Origin: Bacillus sp. Bos-x628
GTDB taxonomy: Bacteria; Bacillota; Bacilli; Bacillales; Bacillaceae
DNA length: 64,000 bases
Reading direction: 5' to 3'
Assembly (NCBI RefSeq): GCF_040500475.1
Contig: NZ_CP159358.1
Span: 1,736,001-1,800,000, forward strand
This document shows, one piece after another, positions 1-8,912 of this stretch; the first letter of the stretch is position 1, and every line of letters begins with the position of its first letter. The translations under genes were made by a program, and so were the position numbers. The notes below the pieces were generated by a model. The model had not been told where the DNA came from. It saw only the letters and a list, made by a program, of their open reading frames with translations, and did no database searches.

Positions 1-1433
1 TCAAGATGATGTACACCAAAGGAATCCAGCAGTATAGAGGATTTCACAAACGTGTGAATACTTGCGATACGGCCTTTTTTTTGGAAATAGGATTGCGTCA
101 TTGTATAGTTTTGCATTCGTTTTCTCAAAACAATTCCTGTTGTTCTACCTATGCCTCTTGTCGTCATCTGAATCATTTGATCTCTTATTGCATAACCTGA
201 TTGCTTATAGGCTAAATAGCCAAAGAAAAGGGCAATTAGGAATGGGATCAGAGCTAAATACCCCCACGGCGGAAAATGCACTGAAAGAATCACACCGAAG
301 ATCAAAGGGAAAAAACCATATGAGATCAAGTACCGTTTGAGTGAACGCCTTGGCACTTTTTTCAGCTCCGGTTCGAGCTGGTAGTGGTCTGTAAACAGTG
401 ACAATAATTCATTGATTCTTTTTTTCTGAATAAGTGGGAATAAAACAGAAGATGTCTCTTTTTCTGACATTGAACCTCCTGCACTAACGAGCATCACAGT
501 GGCGAATCCGAAAGGTTCACGGATCAAATTTTCTTTGATTTTAACCGCTTGGATTCGCGAGAGTGGGATCGTCATTTGGTGTCTCTCAATGAATCCTCTT
601 GTGATGATGATGTCATTTCCTTTTCTTTTTGCTACAAAGTTAGCATATTGGAGCGCTGTTACACCAACACTCAGTACCCAAGCAATCAATACCGCAAGAA
701 AGATGAGTATCGCATAGATTTCAATACTTGCATGACTTAAAAAGGAAAACCTCTTGACGAATCCATCCAAAGGGAGAATTTCATCTATTTGTGTGTAGAT
801 GGCGAGACAACCCGAAATAATGACACCGATGCCGCTTGAAGTAGAGGCAGCTAAGAGGAGCTCCGGAGCTTTCATACGATATGTGACGTGTAATTCTTCC
901 TCGACAGGTTCTTGTTTGAACAGTTGATCGTGCTGCACGTCACCTGTTTCTTCCGATGCTTCTCCCTCTTGTTGTAGGCTTTTCTTGCGGTTAAAAATAG
1001 CCTGTTTTAATTGTTCCGCCTCCGCTTTTGTAATTGCCGTTAGGCTCACCTCTGGACCATCCGTACCTCCAGCCGTTTCAATTTGCACGCGAACCAAACC
1101 GAAAATCCGCTGAAAAATTCCTTCACTTGTATTCACTGTCTGAATTCGTTCTAATGATATATATTTCTTCTTTTTCGTCAAAACACCGGACTCGACGCGA
1201 AATTCATCGTCTTCCAGTCGATAAGTAAATCTTCTCCATTCTAATACGGTCGAAACAGCTTGCCACAAAAGAAGCAAACCAAGAAGGATAAAAGCATAAA
1301 AACGAATAGTCGAATTCGAGTTTACAAAACCGATCACAAAAAAAGGAATGATCAGATTTTTAATCAAGAATACAGCATCTTTTATAAAATCAATGAACAT
1401 CGAAATCGGATGCACACGTTTTGGTTCAGACAT
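1..1433 (-). CDS. ydbT: YdbT-like PH-domain (bPH2) membrane protein, partial
   Basis: This reading frame starts with ATG at 1433 and stays open to the left edge, so about 477 residues are visible and the C-terminus lies outside the window. It begins MSEPKRVHPISMF and shows pairs of hydrophobic segments alternating with polar blocks, the layout of bacterial PH-like (DUF304/bPH2) membrane proteins. Its start overlaps the end of ydbS by eight bases, so the two are translated as a coupled pair, as in B. subtilis, where YdbS-YdbT are linked to bacteriocin resistance. Identity rests on gene order and domain pattern. The exact membrane topology was not computed. Confidence 0.85.
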   Translation of the reverse strand, partial: MSEPKRVHPISMFIDFIKDAVFLIKNLIIPFFVIGFVNSNSTIRFYAFILLGLLLLWQAVSTVLEWRRFTYRLEDDEFRVESGVLTKKKKYISLERIQTVNTSEGIFQRIFGLVRVQIETAGGTDGPEVSLTAITKAEAEQLKQAIFNRKKSLQQEGEASEETGDVQHDQLFKQEPVEEELHVTYRMKAPELLLAASTSSGIGVIISGCLAIYTQIDEILPLDGFVKRFSFLSHASIEIYAILIFLAVLIAWVLSVGVTALQYANFVAKRKGNDIIITRGFIERHQMTIPLSRIQAVKIKENLIREPFGFATVMLVSAGGSMSEKETSSVLFPLIQKKRINELLSLFTDHYQLEPELKKVPRRSLKRYLISYGFFPLIFGVILSVHFPPWGYLALIPFLIALFFGYLAYKQSGYAIRDQMIQMTTRGIGRTTGIVLRKRMQNYTMTQSYFQKKGRIASIHTFVKSSILLDSFGVHHL

Positions 1434-1905
1434 CATCTTCCGTCACCCTTGCTAAACGAGATATGTAATCACGAAGTTCATCCGCTTCTTCTAAATCTAA
1501 CGCTGGAATATGATGAACCGTGGCAGCAGTAGAAATTTGAACAGATGCTAGGTGATAACGCCTTAAAAGAGGACCCTGAGATGTATCCACATGCTGAACA
1601 CGTACCATAGGCACAATCACCCGGGTGACACGAATAAGCCCATGCTGTATTTCAATTTCGTTTTCAAATACTTCATAGCGCCATATGTGATGCCTGATTT
1701 TCGGTATCAACCAAATGCCGAGAATGGCTTGAAGGACCCATACTCCAACAAGAATGGCTCCAATCCAATACGGCCATTGAAAATAATAACTAGCAACAAA
1801 TACCCCAATGATGATGAGTAAGAAAATCAATGAGATCATTCCATTTTGAATACGCCATACCTTTAGTCCATTTAAACTTATTTGACGTTGCGGCTGCTTT
1901 CTCAC
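1426..1905 (-). CDS. ydbS: YdbS-like PH-domain membrane protein
   Basis: This is a 159-residue protein with two adjacent hydrophobic segments near residues 23-65, followed by a soluble bPH2-type (DUF304) domain containing RVQHVDTSQGPLLRRY, a typical family motif. It partners with YdbT, with which it overlaps by eight bases. Both probably sit in the cytoplasmic membrane. In B. subtilis the pair is reported to contribute to resistance against antimicrobial peptides. The gene lies downstream of cshA on the same strand, separated by the cshA terminator, so it probably has its own promoter in the 118-bp gap. Confidence 0.88.
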   Translation of the reverse strand: MRKQPQRQISLNGLKVWRIQNGMISLIFLLIIIGVFVASYYFQWPYWIGAILVGVWVLQAILGIWLIPKIRHHIWRYEVFENEIEIQHGLIRVTRVIVPMVRVQHVDTSQGPLLRRYHLASVQISTAATVHHIPALDLEEADELRDYISRLARVTEDDV

Positions 1906-1980
1906 ATTCTTCCCCCATTCTCTTACGATTCTATCAATATATTACGAAACAAGACCTAGAAAGTTTCAATAATTCCTGTA

Positions 1981-2014
1981 AAAAAAAAGCGAACCCTGCA
2001 AAGGATTCGCTCTT
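1981..2014 (-). terminator. Rho-independent terminator of cshA
   Basis: On the minus strand a stem AGCGAATCC / GGGTTCGCT with loop TTTGCA is followed by a run of at least eight T. It lies just after the cshA stop codon. Confidence 0.9.
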
Positions 2015-2023
2015 GTATTGGAA

Positions 2024-3514
2024 TTAGCTGTTATACGATTTCTTTTGACGACGATCGCTAGAAGAACGATTGCGATCATTAGATGAGCGCTTTTTGTCAC
2101 CGTAAGATGAACGGCTTTTCCCGCGATAGCCGCCTCCGCCACCGCTATCTCTACGTTTAGAAGAGCTTCGGTTGTTACGATTGCGTTTTGAAATCATTGG
2201 TGCTTCATCTGTCAAACGAACAGGAGTTGCATCCGGCTCTTTTGTCATCATTTTAATGGCAGCCGCAACAACTGTTACTGAATCATGATCTTCTAACAAT
2301 TCAGCAGCTGCTGTCATGTAGAAGTTTAAGTTATTCTCACTAATGATTGTACGCAGTCGATCAACGGTTACTTGCTGTTGTCCTTCGATCGCTTCATCTA
2401 AAGTTGGTTCTTTCATACGATCCATTTTGCGCTTTGTCGTTTGTTCAATCGCACGAAGCATATCTTTTTCACGTGGTGTGATAAATGTCACCGCCATACC
2501 TGTACGTCCAGCACGTCCTGTACGTCCAATACGGTGGACATAACTCTCTGGATCTTGAGGTACGTCAAAGTTATAAACGTGTGTCACACCAGAGATATCA
2601 AGCCCACGTGCTGCAACGTCTGTCGCAACAAGCACATCGATTGCACCTTCTTTGAATTTACGAAGAGCCACCATTCGCTTCGCTTGCGTCAAGTCACCAT
2701 GGATCCCTTCTGCTGTGTAGCCTCTAAGGTTTAGAGCTTCAGTCAATTCATCAACACGACGTTTCGTACGACCGAATACAATTGCAAGCTCTGGTGATTG
2801 AATGTCAAGAAGGCGTGTCAATGTATCAAATTTCTTACGTTCGTGAATATCCAAGTAGAACTGTTGGATGTTAGATACAGTCATTTCTTTTGCTTTGACT
2901 TTGACATGCTCTGGATTTGTCATAAAACGTTCTGCAATGCGCTTAATTGGTGCTGGCATTGTCGCAGAGAATAAAAGTGTTTGGTGTTCACTTGGTACGT
3001 TTGAAAGGATCGATTCAATGTCCTCAATGAAACCCATGTTCAGCATTTCGTCTGCTTCATCAAGCACGACTGTTTCAACATTTTGAAGACGCATTGTACG
3101 ACGGTTAATGTGATCGAGTAAACGTCCTGGAGTCCCTACGATAATATGAGGATTTTTCTTGAGCGAACGGATTTGGCGACCGATATCTTGTCCACCATAA
3201 ATCGGAAGTACGCGTGCACGCTTATCTTGGCCGATTTTATATAGCTCTTCAGACACTTGAATTGCAAGCTCTCTTGTTGGCGCAATAATAATCGCTTGGA
3301 TATTAGGAGACGCTGGGTCGATTTTTTCAACCAGAGGAATACCAAATGCTGCTGTTTTTCCTGTACCTGTTTGTGCTTGTCCGATGACATCTTTATTTTG
3401 AAGACCAAGAGGAATTGTTTCTGCTTGAATCGGTGTTGCTTCTTCAAATCCCATGCGGTTAATAGCCTTCATGAGACTTTCGCTTAATTGAAAATCTTGA
3501 AACGTTATAGTCAA
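2024..3514 (-). CDS. cshA: DEAD-box ATP-dependent RNA helicase CshA
   Basis: This is an RNA helicase associated with mRNA turnover and ribosome assembly. All core motifs are present: AQTGTGKT (Walker A), [14 protein letters not shown] (DEAD box), LLFSATMP (SAT) and [12 protein letters not shown] (motif VI). The tail after residue ~430 is rich in Arg, Ser, Gly and Lys, as in CshA. I chose the TTG at 3514 (protein starts [10 protein letters not shown], 496 residues) because GAAGGAG lies a suitable distance upstream and B. subtilis CshA begins at the same place. An upstream in-frame ATG at 3565 would add 17 unrelated residues. The leader carries a terminator-like hairpin 50 bases before the start. 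Confidence 0.96.
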   Translation of the reverse strand: MTITFQDFQLSESLMKAINRMGFEEATPIQAETIPLGLQNKDVIGQAQTGTGKTAAFGIPLVEKIDPASPNIQAIIIAPTRELAIQVSEELYKIGQDKRARVLPIYGGQDIGRQIRSLKKNPHIIVGTPGRLLDHINRRTMRLQNVETVVLDEADEMLNMGFIEDIESILSNVPSEHQTLLFSATMPAPIKRIAERFMTNPEHVKVKAKEMTVSNIQQFYLDIHERKKFDTLTRLLDIQSPELAIVFGRTKRRVDELTEALNLRGYTAEGIHGDLTQAKRMVALRKFKEGAIDVLVATDVAARGLDISGVTHVYNFDVPQDPESYVHRIGRTGRAGRTGMAVTFITPREKDMLRAIEQTTKRKMDRMKEPTLDEAIEGQQQVTVDRLRTIISENNLNFYMTAAAELLEDHDSVTVVAAAIKMMTKEPDATPVRLTDEAPMISKRNRNNRSSSKRRDSGGGGGYRGKSRSSYGDKKRSSNDRNRSSSDRRQKKSYNS

Positions 3515-3566
3515 ATTATTCAAACTCCTTCTAATTGCTGTTTCAGTAATCTCGTGAATGATCATT

Positions 3567-3593
3567 AAAAACTGTCCTTTTCCGAAAGGACAG
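3567..3593 (-). terminator. Terminator-like hairpin in the cshA leader (possible attenuator)
   Basis: On the minus strand CTGTCCTTT pairs perfectly with AAAGGACAG around a four-base loop, followed by TTTTT. It lies between the best promoter candidate (3631-3659) and the cshA start. It could therefore terminate transcripts from the upstream murF side, or act as an attenuator inside the cshA leader. Confidence 0.6.
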
Positions 3594-3630
3594 GTCCATT
3601 ATATACAAAGCCCGAATTACCCTATATTAT

Positions 3631-3659
3631 ATCTTACCATTACACTATTTGTTTTTCAA
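3631..3659 (-). promoter_or_regulatory. Candidate SigA promoter of cshA
   Basis: On the minus strand TTGAAA and TAAGAT are separated by 17 bases. TATAAT-like hexamers also occur slightly downstream. Predicted from consensus only. Confidence 0.45.
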
Positions 3660-3707
3660 CAAAACAGAAATGGATATATCTACTGTTCCTCAATGACAGA
3701 CTCGCCT

Positions 3708-4062
3708 TCATTCTGTCCACTTTTCTAATCGTTGAATCTTCCTGATTTCTAACCGACTAGGAGTGGAATGATAAGAGCCGCTTTTCAAACTGCCGTCTTT
3801 GCTCACATGTTGGTATCTGAACTGAACATTGACATTTCCGTCAAGAACACCAGTAAAAATACTGCCGCTTGATATGAATCTGTTAAAATCTAACCACTCT
3901 GACGATATTGACATATGGTTTCATCAGTACTTCCCAATTGCTCAAATTAGACTGAGGGGTAAATGGTTTTCCGTCATATTGAAACAACCGAATCGACCAC
4001 CTTTTCTTTCCTATTGTAACATAGGCATGCCATTCATTCGACAAAAATGTTGGAAGTTTTAA
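3708..4062 (-). pseudogene. Remnant of an unidentified gene, frameshifted
   Basis: Two minus-strand reading frames meet near 3900. The upstream frame encodes a stretch beginning LSNEWHAYVTIGKKRW and closes at a TAA after VNIVRVVRF. The downstream frame opens at the same point with SSEWLDFNRF and continues for about 65 residues, ending LEIRKIQRLEKWTE. Joined, they look like one polar protein of roughly 110 residues broken by a single-base shift. I do not recognise the family. No convincing start codon with a ribosome site was found, so it is probably a decayed gene. It lies between the cshA leader and the hydrolase gene. Confidence 0.4.
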
Positions 4063-4115
4063 CTAGTGGGATTCAATTGATATTAGTTTAACCACATTTT
4101 GGTTTTTCTATATTA

Positions 4116-4808
4116 TTAAAATGATTTTTTTAAAAATTGCTCTACTTTCTCAAACAATTGCTGTGCACAAGGTTCATGGCATACATGATGTTTACAATCG
4201 GGTAAAAAGAACATTTCTTTCTGACTGGACGGGATTTTATGATAAATGAACTCTGCACTAGAAGCGGGAACAATTCCATCGCTTTCTCCTTGTACAATTA
4301 AAACGGGGAGATGAAGCTTCTCAAGGGAGCTCTTTGTTTGCTTCACTAGCTTCATAAATTCTACAGCGGCCGACAGCGGCGTGCTCGACAGCTTATGACG
4401 ATACCGATCATACAAAGGATTTGTATCAATCAATCCAGATAGGGACTCTTTTACCATCTGTCTTGTGTCTTGAAACATTTGTTTTGGGTTCACATATTTG
4501 GCAGCAGCACTTAAAAGAACAAGACGGGCAATTGGATATTTGGCTGCTAAGTAAGAGGCAATCATCCCCCCCATTGAAAAGCCTATCAAAAAAATGGTGT
4601 CGCATGTTCGATAGAGAGATAACAGCTCAAGCTCAGCCGTCGCAATCCATTCCTGATACAGAATTCCTTTCAACTGAAGCTCGTCGCCATGCCCCGGAAG
4701 AGTGACAGACTGCACGTTCCAATCTGTCGTCTGCTTTAAATACAGCGCCAGCGGTTCTACCTCATAAGGGGCTCCAGTAAAACCGTGTATACATAGACAG
4801 CCAATCAT
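4116..4808 (-). CDS. Alpha/beta hydrolase, carboxylesterase/lipase-like
   Basis: This is a 230-residue single-domain alpha/beta hydrolase. The oxyanion-hole segment CIHGFTGAP is at residues 6-14, the nucleophile elbow GFSMGG gives the catalytic Ser near residue 97, the acid is in GESDGIV, and the catalytic His is in DCKHHVCHE near the C-terminus. Size and motifs match the bacterial carboxylesterase / monoacylglycerol lipase group (Est30-like). There is no signal peptide, so it is cytoplasmic. It follows murF by about 26 bases on the same strand and is probably co-transcribed with it. The natural substrate cannot be told from sequence. Confidence 0.85.
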   Translation of the reverse strand: MIGCLCIHGFTGAPYEVEPLALYLKQTTDWNVQSVTLPGHGDELQLKGILYQEWIATAELELLSLYRTCDTIFLIGFSMGGMIASYLAAKYPIARLVLLSAAAKYVNPKQMFQDTRQMVKESLSGLIDTNPLYDRYRHKLSSTPLSAAVEFMKLVKQTKSSLEKLHLPVLIVQGESDGIVPASSAEFIYHKIPSSQKEMFFLPDCKHHVCHEPCAQQLFEKVEQFLKKSF

Positions 4809-4834
4809 TCTGTCACCTTCTTTGCCGCTAACTT

Positions 4835-6199
4835 TTATAGTGCAGTAATGACTTCTTCCAATCTCATGCCGCGGGAAGCTTTCACAAGAACAACATCATC
4901 AGGTCCAGCTACTTCAGCCAGTTTTTTCTTCAAATCTCCTTTGTCCATGTAAGAAAAAACGCGCGTCTCTCCAAAAGCTTCTTTAGCTCCTTCGGCAATA
5001 AATGCACCTAGACGTCCATAAGTTATGACATAATTAATAAACTCCGGCTTGATGTATTGACCAAGTTCAATATGGTATGTTTCCTCTTCGCTTCCCATCT
5101 CAAGCATATCGCCAAGCACTAGAATACGATTAGCAAAACCGTCCATATCGCCAACAAGATCAATGGCCGCCTTCATAGATGTTGGGCTTGCATTATACGC
5201 ATCATTAATAACAGTGATACCTTTATCTGTTTTAAAGAGCTCAAGACGCATCCCTGTTAATTTTGTTTGCATTAGCCCTTGGGCAATTTGTGTTTCAGTT
5301 AGCCCAAAATGCTGGCCAATTGCAATGGCAGCGAGCGCATTCTTTACATTGTGTTTCCCCAATATAGGAATTAGAAACGCCTGAGCATACCCTTCGACCT
5401 GAAATTCTGTCCCTTCCGCAAGCTGATTGATGTGGGTCACTCGTATGTCACAGTCCTTTGATTCTCCAAAGGTTTTCACAGTGTGATGAAGTGCCTTTTC
5501 TCTGTCGCGAAGCAAAGGCTCATCTCCTAGATAATAAAAGACACCGTCCTCTTTCAATCCGCTAGTGATCTCACATTTCGCATCTGCGATCGCTTCTCTT
5601 GAACCTAGATCTTGCATATGAGATTCCCCTATATTGGTGATGACAGCCGCATCAGGCTCAGCTAAGTTTGAAAGAAATTCAATTTCTCCTTTTGCACTCA
5701 TGCCCATCTCCAAAACCGCTATATCTGTTCCTTCCGGCATGGCAAGGATCGTCAGCGGCAGACCGATGTGATTGTTAAAGTTACCCTCTGTTTTGTGTAC
5801 TTGATATGCAGTTTGTAACACAGAATGAATCATGTCCTTGGTCGTTGTTTTTCCATTACTTCCTGTAATGCCTACAACACGAGGATTTTCTTCTTTTAAG
5901 TATGCTTTTGCCAGCTTCTGAAGAGCAGCCAATGTATCCTCTACAAAAATAACTGGAACGTCTTTTGGAGGATGTGTTTCTTTTTGATTCCAAAGTACGG
6001 CTGCAGCTCCAAGCTCGACTGCTTTAGAAGCAAATGTGTGACCGTTAAAATGTTCCCCAATAAGCGGGATAAACAGTGCGCCTTTTGATACCTTCCGTGT
6101 ATCTGTTGTCACTCCGTGAATCTGCTCTCCGCCAAAAGCTGGATTAGATAATGTTCCACCAGCCATTTGGGCGACTTGTTCCACTGTACGTTTCATCAT
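4835..6199 (-). CDS. murF: UDP-N-acetylmuramoyl-tripeptide--D-alanyl-D-alanine ligase MurF
   Basis: MurF adds D-Ala-D-Ala to the UDP-MurNAc-tripeptide, the last cytoplasmic step of the peptidoglycan precursor. The ATP-binding loop GITGSNGKTTT, the Mur-ligase motif EMGMSAKGEI and NDAYNASPTSM are all present, and the three Mur domains run in the usual order. I start it at the ATG at 6199 (MMKRTVEQV), which matches B. subtilis MurF; a longer frame to 6247 would add 16 unrelated residues. The result is 454 residues, normal for the family. It lies directly downstream of ddl, whose product is its substrate. Confidence 0.96.
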   Translation of the reverse strand: MMKRTVEQVAQMAGGTLSNPAFGGEQIHGVTTDTRKVSKGALFIPLIGEHFNGHTFASKAVELGAAAVLWNQKETHPPKDVPVIFVEDTLAALQKLAKAYLKEENPRVVGITGSNGKTTTKDMIHSVLQTAYQVHKTEGNFNNHIGLPLTILAMPEGTDIAVLEMGMSAKGEIEFLSNLAEPDAAVITNIGESHMQDLGSREAIADAKCEITSGLKEDGVFYYLGDEPLLRDREKALHHTVKTFGESKDCDIRVTHINQLAEGTEFQVEGYAQAFLIPILGKHNVKNALAAIAIGQHFGLTETQIAQGLMQTKLTGMRLELFKTDKGITVINDAYNASPTSMKAAIDLVGDMDGFANRILVLGDMLEMGSEEETYHIELGQYIKPEFINYVITYGRLGAFIAEGAKEAFGETRVFSYMDKGDLKKKLAEVAGPDDVVLVKASRGMRLEEVITAL

Positions 6200-6280
6200 G
6201 ATTTTTCGCCTCTCTTTCTCAAATTCACTTGAAGGGAAAAGAGACACTACCTGCTGGATAGTGTCTGCTTGTTGCTCTCA

Positions 6281-7363
6281 TTAAAAAGTTGTTTTAATGG
6301 TTTGTTTTTCTTGATGGCGTTCGATTGCTAGTGACACTAATTTTTCAATCAATTCAGGATAGTCTACACCAGTATGTTTCCATAACAACGGAAACATACT
6401 AAATGGTGTGAATCCAGGCATTGTATTCACTTCATTAATCAGCACTTTGCCTTCCTCCGTTAAGAAGAAGTCTGCACGCACAAGACCAGACCCATCAATG
6501 GCTTTAAAAGCCTTGATCGCCATATCTTGAATTGTATTGTATTCATCCTCTGACACACTAGCCGGAATGATCAGGTCTGTATCGCCATCTTCATATTTTG
6601 CTTTATAGTCATAAAAATCCGTTTTTGGTGCAATTTCACCAACAACAGAGCATGTCGGCTCGTCATTTCCTAATACGCCAATTTCTATTTCTCTTCCGCT
6701 TACGCCTTCTTCCACAACAACACGACGGTCGTATTGGAAAGCTAAGTCAAATGCTGACACAAGCTCTTCTTTACTGCGGCATTTACTAATACCAACGCTT
6801 GATCCCATGTTTGCAGGTTTGACGAAGCAAGGATATCCAAGCACTTGTTCAACATTTTCTAAGCTGTCTGCTTGTGCTTTTTCATAATCTTTTCTATTAA
6901 AGGAAAGGTACTTTGCCTGTGCGAGTCCCGCCTGAGCAAAGACATCTTTCATCATGATTTTATCCATTCCCGCTGCAGAAGCGAGAACACCATTTCCCAC
7001 ATACGGGATATTTAGCAGTTCAAGTAAACCTTGAATTGTTCCATCCTCACCATTCGGCCCGTGAAGTAATGGAAAGACAACATCAATTTTTTCATCTGTT
7101 GAAGCAGGCTGTGGAAACATGTTTTCATTTAAAGAAGTTGGTAAAAACGGCTTTGTTTTTTGTTCAAATTGAAGCATTTTCACATTTGATACTGGTTCAG
7201 TGAGTTTTTCTCCTCTTAGCCATTCGCCCTCTTCTGTAATGTAAATTGGATGTATATCAAACTTATCAGTATTAAGTGCTTTCGTAACTGCAAGGGCTGT
7301 TTGCAGTGAAACATTATGTTCGGCTGACTTTCCGCCGTAAACCAATCCTAAACTTATTTTCAA
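6281..7363 (-). CDS. ddl: D-alanine--D-alanine ligase
   Basis: Ddl joins two D-alanines using ATP, supplying the dipeptide that MurF attaches. The 360-residue protein begins [16 protein letters not shown], the typical N-terminal motif, and has the ATP-grasp features [16 protein letters not shown] and the C-terminal [18 protein letters not shown]. All expected segments are present and the length is normal. It is the first gene of a ddl-murF pair on the minus strand, divergent from ydbP. Confidence 0.97.
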   Translation of the reverse strand: MKISLGLVYGGKSAEHNVSLQTALAVTKALNTDKFDIHPIYITEEGEWLRGEKLTEPVSNVKMLQFEQKTKPFLPTSLNENMFPQPASTDEKIDVVFPLLHGPNGEDGTIQGLLELLNIPYVGNGVLASAAGMDKIMMKDVFAQAGLAQAKYLSFNRKDYEKAQADSLENVEQVLGYPCFVKPANMGSSVGISKCRSKEELVSAFDLAFQYDRRVVVEEGVSGREIEIGVLGNDEPTCSVVGEIAPKTDFYDYKAKYEDGDTDLIIPASVSEDEYNTIQDMAIKAFKAIDGSGLVRADFFLTEEGKVLINEVNTMPGFTPFSMFPLLWKHTGVDYPELIEKLVSLAIERHQEKQTIKTTF

Positions 7364-7547
7364 TGGATACTCCCCCCACTAAAATTCATCTTTACTATCT
7401 TATCACTTTCAAGAGAAAATGCTCTAATTAAATTTTGTTGTTATGGAATTGAAATGATTTGTAAAGGTTGTAAGCGCCCCCCGAGCATTTGTATGTCAAT
7501 CGTCTCTATTTTATATTACAATGACTTTGAAAAGGAGTTGTGACAAA

Positions 7548-7868
7548 TTGAAGAAAATCACAAGTACTGAACAATTCAACGAGATCATTCAATCAGATAA
7601 AGAAGTGATCATTAAATTCTTTGCAACATGGTGTCCTGATTGTACAAGAATGGACATGTTCATTCCAGACATTTTAGAGACTTATGCTCATCACGAATGG
7701 TATGAAATAAACAAAGATGATTTCCCTGGGCTAGCAGAAACATATCAAGTCATGGGTATTCCTAGCCTGTTGATTTTCAAAAACGGCGAAAAAACAGGTC
7801 ATTTACACAGTGCTAACGCAAAATCACCCGAAGAAGTAACTGAATTTCTTCAAGAACACATTCAATAA
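7548..7868 (+). CDS. ydbP: Thioredoxin-like protein YdbP
   Basis: This is a small cytoplasmic thioredoxin-fold protein of 106 residues. The active site is ATWCPDCTRM, a CPDC variant of the usual CGPC, and the cis-proline loop is MGIPSLLIF. I start it at the TTG at 7548 (MKKITSTEQF), preceded by AAAGGAG. This agrees with B. subtilis YdbP, whereas an upstream ATG at 7521 places the ribosome site inside the gene. It probably acts in thiol-disulfide exchange, but the partner is unknown. Confidence 0.9.
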   Translation: MKKITSTEQFNEIIQSDKEVIIKFFATWCPDCTRMDMFIPDILETYAHHEWYEINKDDFPGLAETYQVMGIPSLLIFKNGEKTGHLHSANAKSPEEVTEFLQEHIQ

Positions 7869-7876
7869 TTGAATCA

Positions 7877-7912
7877 AGGGCATGGCAGAATGAACTGCTG
7901 ATGTCCTTTTTT
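7877..7912 (+). terminator. Terminator after ydbP
   Basis: An imperfect stem GGGCATGGCAG / CTGCTGATGTCC is followed by six T. Confidence 0.75.
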
Positions 7913-8110
7913 ATTGCTTTTCTTTTATGTCATCCTCTTTTAACAAATCTCTACATAAGACGAGTCGTATCTCAAAAACGTTTCAACGAAGAAAAGGAAT
8001 GTTTCACCGGAATTGATGACATAGATTGACAGTAATTTATTTCCTGGGAAAGAATTTATCGTCGATACAAGTGGGAATATGTCGGTTGCGTGAATTTTCC
8101 GAATGGAATC
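7913..8110. other. Intergenic stretch, no supported gene
   Basis: No reading frame with a credible ribosome site was found between the ydbP terminator and the fbpB promoter. B. subtilis carries ydbO near here, and no recognisable ydbO sequence is left. Confidence 0.5.
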
Positions 8111-8166
8111 TTTACTTATGACATTTGACTTTGTATAATAGAATTGCTAAATGAAAATGATTATCA
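8111..8166 (+). promoter_or_regulatory. fbpB promoter with Fur box
   Basis: TTTACT (8111-8116) and TATAAT (8134-8139) are spaced by 17 bases. Directly downstream, TGAAAATGATTATCA (8152-8166) matches the 7-1-7 Fur operator TGATAAT-N-ATTATCA with one mismatch. This predicts repression by Fur under iron sufficiency. Confidence 0.85.
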
Positions 8167-8221
8167 ATTTCATCTGTATAAGATCTTATAGATCATTATT
8201 TTCAAAAGGAGCGATGATTGA

Positions 8222-8365
8222 ATGTCTAAAAAGAAAATCAAAACATATCAACAGCTGATCGAGGAGAATAAAAAGGCGATCATGCGTGACCCTAATTTGA
8301 TGGAAAGTATATATGAAACCATCGACAAGAAGCATCAGAAGCAGCTTGCAGTTAAACTACGATGA
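8222..8365 (+). CDS. fbpB: FbpB-like small basic protein of the iron-sparing response
   Basis: This is a 47-residue basic protein starting MSKKKIKTYQQLIEENKKA and containing IMRDPNLMESIYETIDKK. It matches B. subtilis FbpB (YdbN), which cooperates with the small RNA FsrA to down-regulate iron-rich proteins when iron is scarce. AAAAGGAG precedes the ATG, and a Fur-box promoter lies upstream. It sits where fbpB is found in B. subtilis, between ydbP and ydbL. The assignment is strong because sequence, operator and position agree. The mechanism is from family knowledge. Confidence 0.88.
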   Translation: MSKKKIKTYQQLIEENKKAIMRDPNLMESIYETIDKKHQKQLAVKLR

Positions 8366-8410
8366 GCAGACAGAGCCCTGACTGCCCTTTTTGTTTGCCA
8401 CCATCAAAAA

Positions 8411-8457
8411 ATAGCAAAAGCCGATAAAATCGAGTAGCTGATTTTATCGGCTTTTGC
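8411..8457. terminator. Bidirectional terminator between fbpB and ydbL
   Basis: A long stem AAAAGCCGATAAAATC / GATTTTATCGGCTTTT is flanked by A-rich and T-rich ends, and can serve both convergent genes. Confidence 0.88.
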
Positions 8458-8458
8458 T

Positions 8459-8794
8459 TTAGTGTGATTTCGCCACATGGTCTTGTTTCATCCCTAGATA
8501 AATGAGCATATAAGTGAGATAGCCCATTGTCATCGTTAAACCGCCGAAGAAAAACTGAGAAAACACAGGTTCCTCAAACGTTGTTACTGCGGCAAGGATG
8601 ATCCAACTTGCATACAAATAGACCATGAACCATTTGATATTTCTTTTTAATGTATACAGAATCAAAAGACCGGCTAATGAAAAAATCCCTAGCGCTAGTC
8701 TGAAATAAACAAGATGATGAAACTGGAAGGCAAAAGACACGAACGAAAACGACAGCAACAACAAAATCGGTAAAGCCAAAATAAAATTTCTCAC
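8459..8794 (-). CDS. ydbL: YdbL-like small membrane protein
   Basis: This 111-residue protein has four predicted membrane segments. The start is a GTG at 8794 preceded by GGAGGTG at good spacing. It contains KWFMVYLYASWIILA and FFGGLTMTMGYLTYM. It matches B. subtilis YdbL in length and position, after the ABC genes ydbJ and ydbK. Its function is unknown. It follows ydbK by 118 bases and may belong to the same transcript. Confidence 0.75.
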   Translation of the reverse strand: MRNFILALPILLLLSFSFVSFAFQFHHLVYFRLALGIFSLAGLLILYTLKRNIKWFMVYLYASWIILAAVTTFEEPVFSQFFFGGLTMTMGYLTYMLIYLGMKQDHVAKSH

Positions 8795-8912
8795 GATAGT
8801 GCCACCTCCATAACTCCTTGTTCATTATAAGACAAAATCAGCCTATGATCGTGAAATATAGACGGAATGTCACAAAGATGTCACGAATTTTTCTTGTTAT
8901 TTGACACAATTT

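Noticed and set aside
3136..3447. 103-residue Lys-rich frame inside cshA
   Set aside because: It is a shadow of the helicase gene in another frame, with no ribosome site.
7921..8130. Long open minus-strand frame between ydbP and fbpB
   Set aside because: It has no start codon or ribosome site, and the opposite strand holds the fbpB promoter and Fur box.
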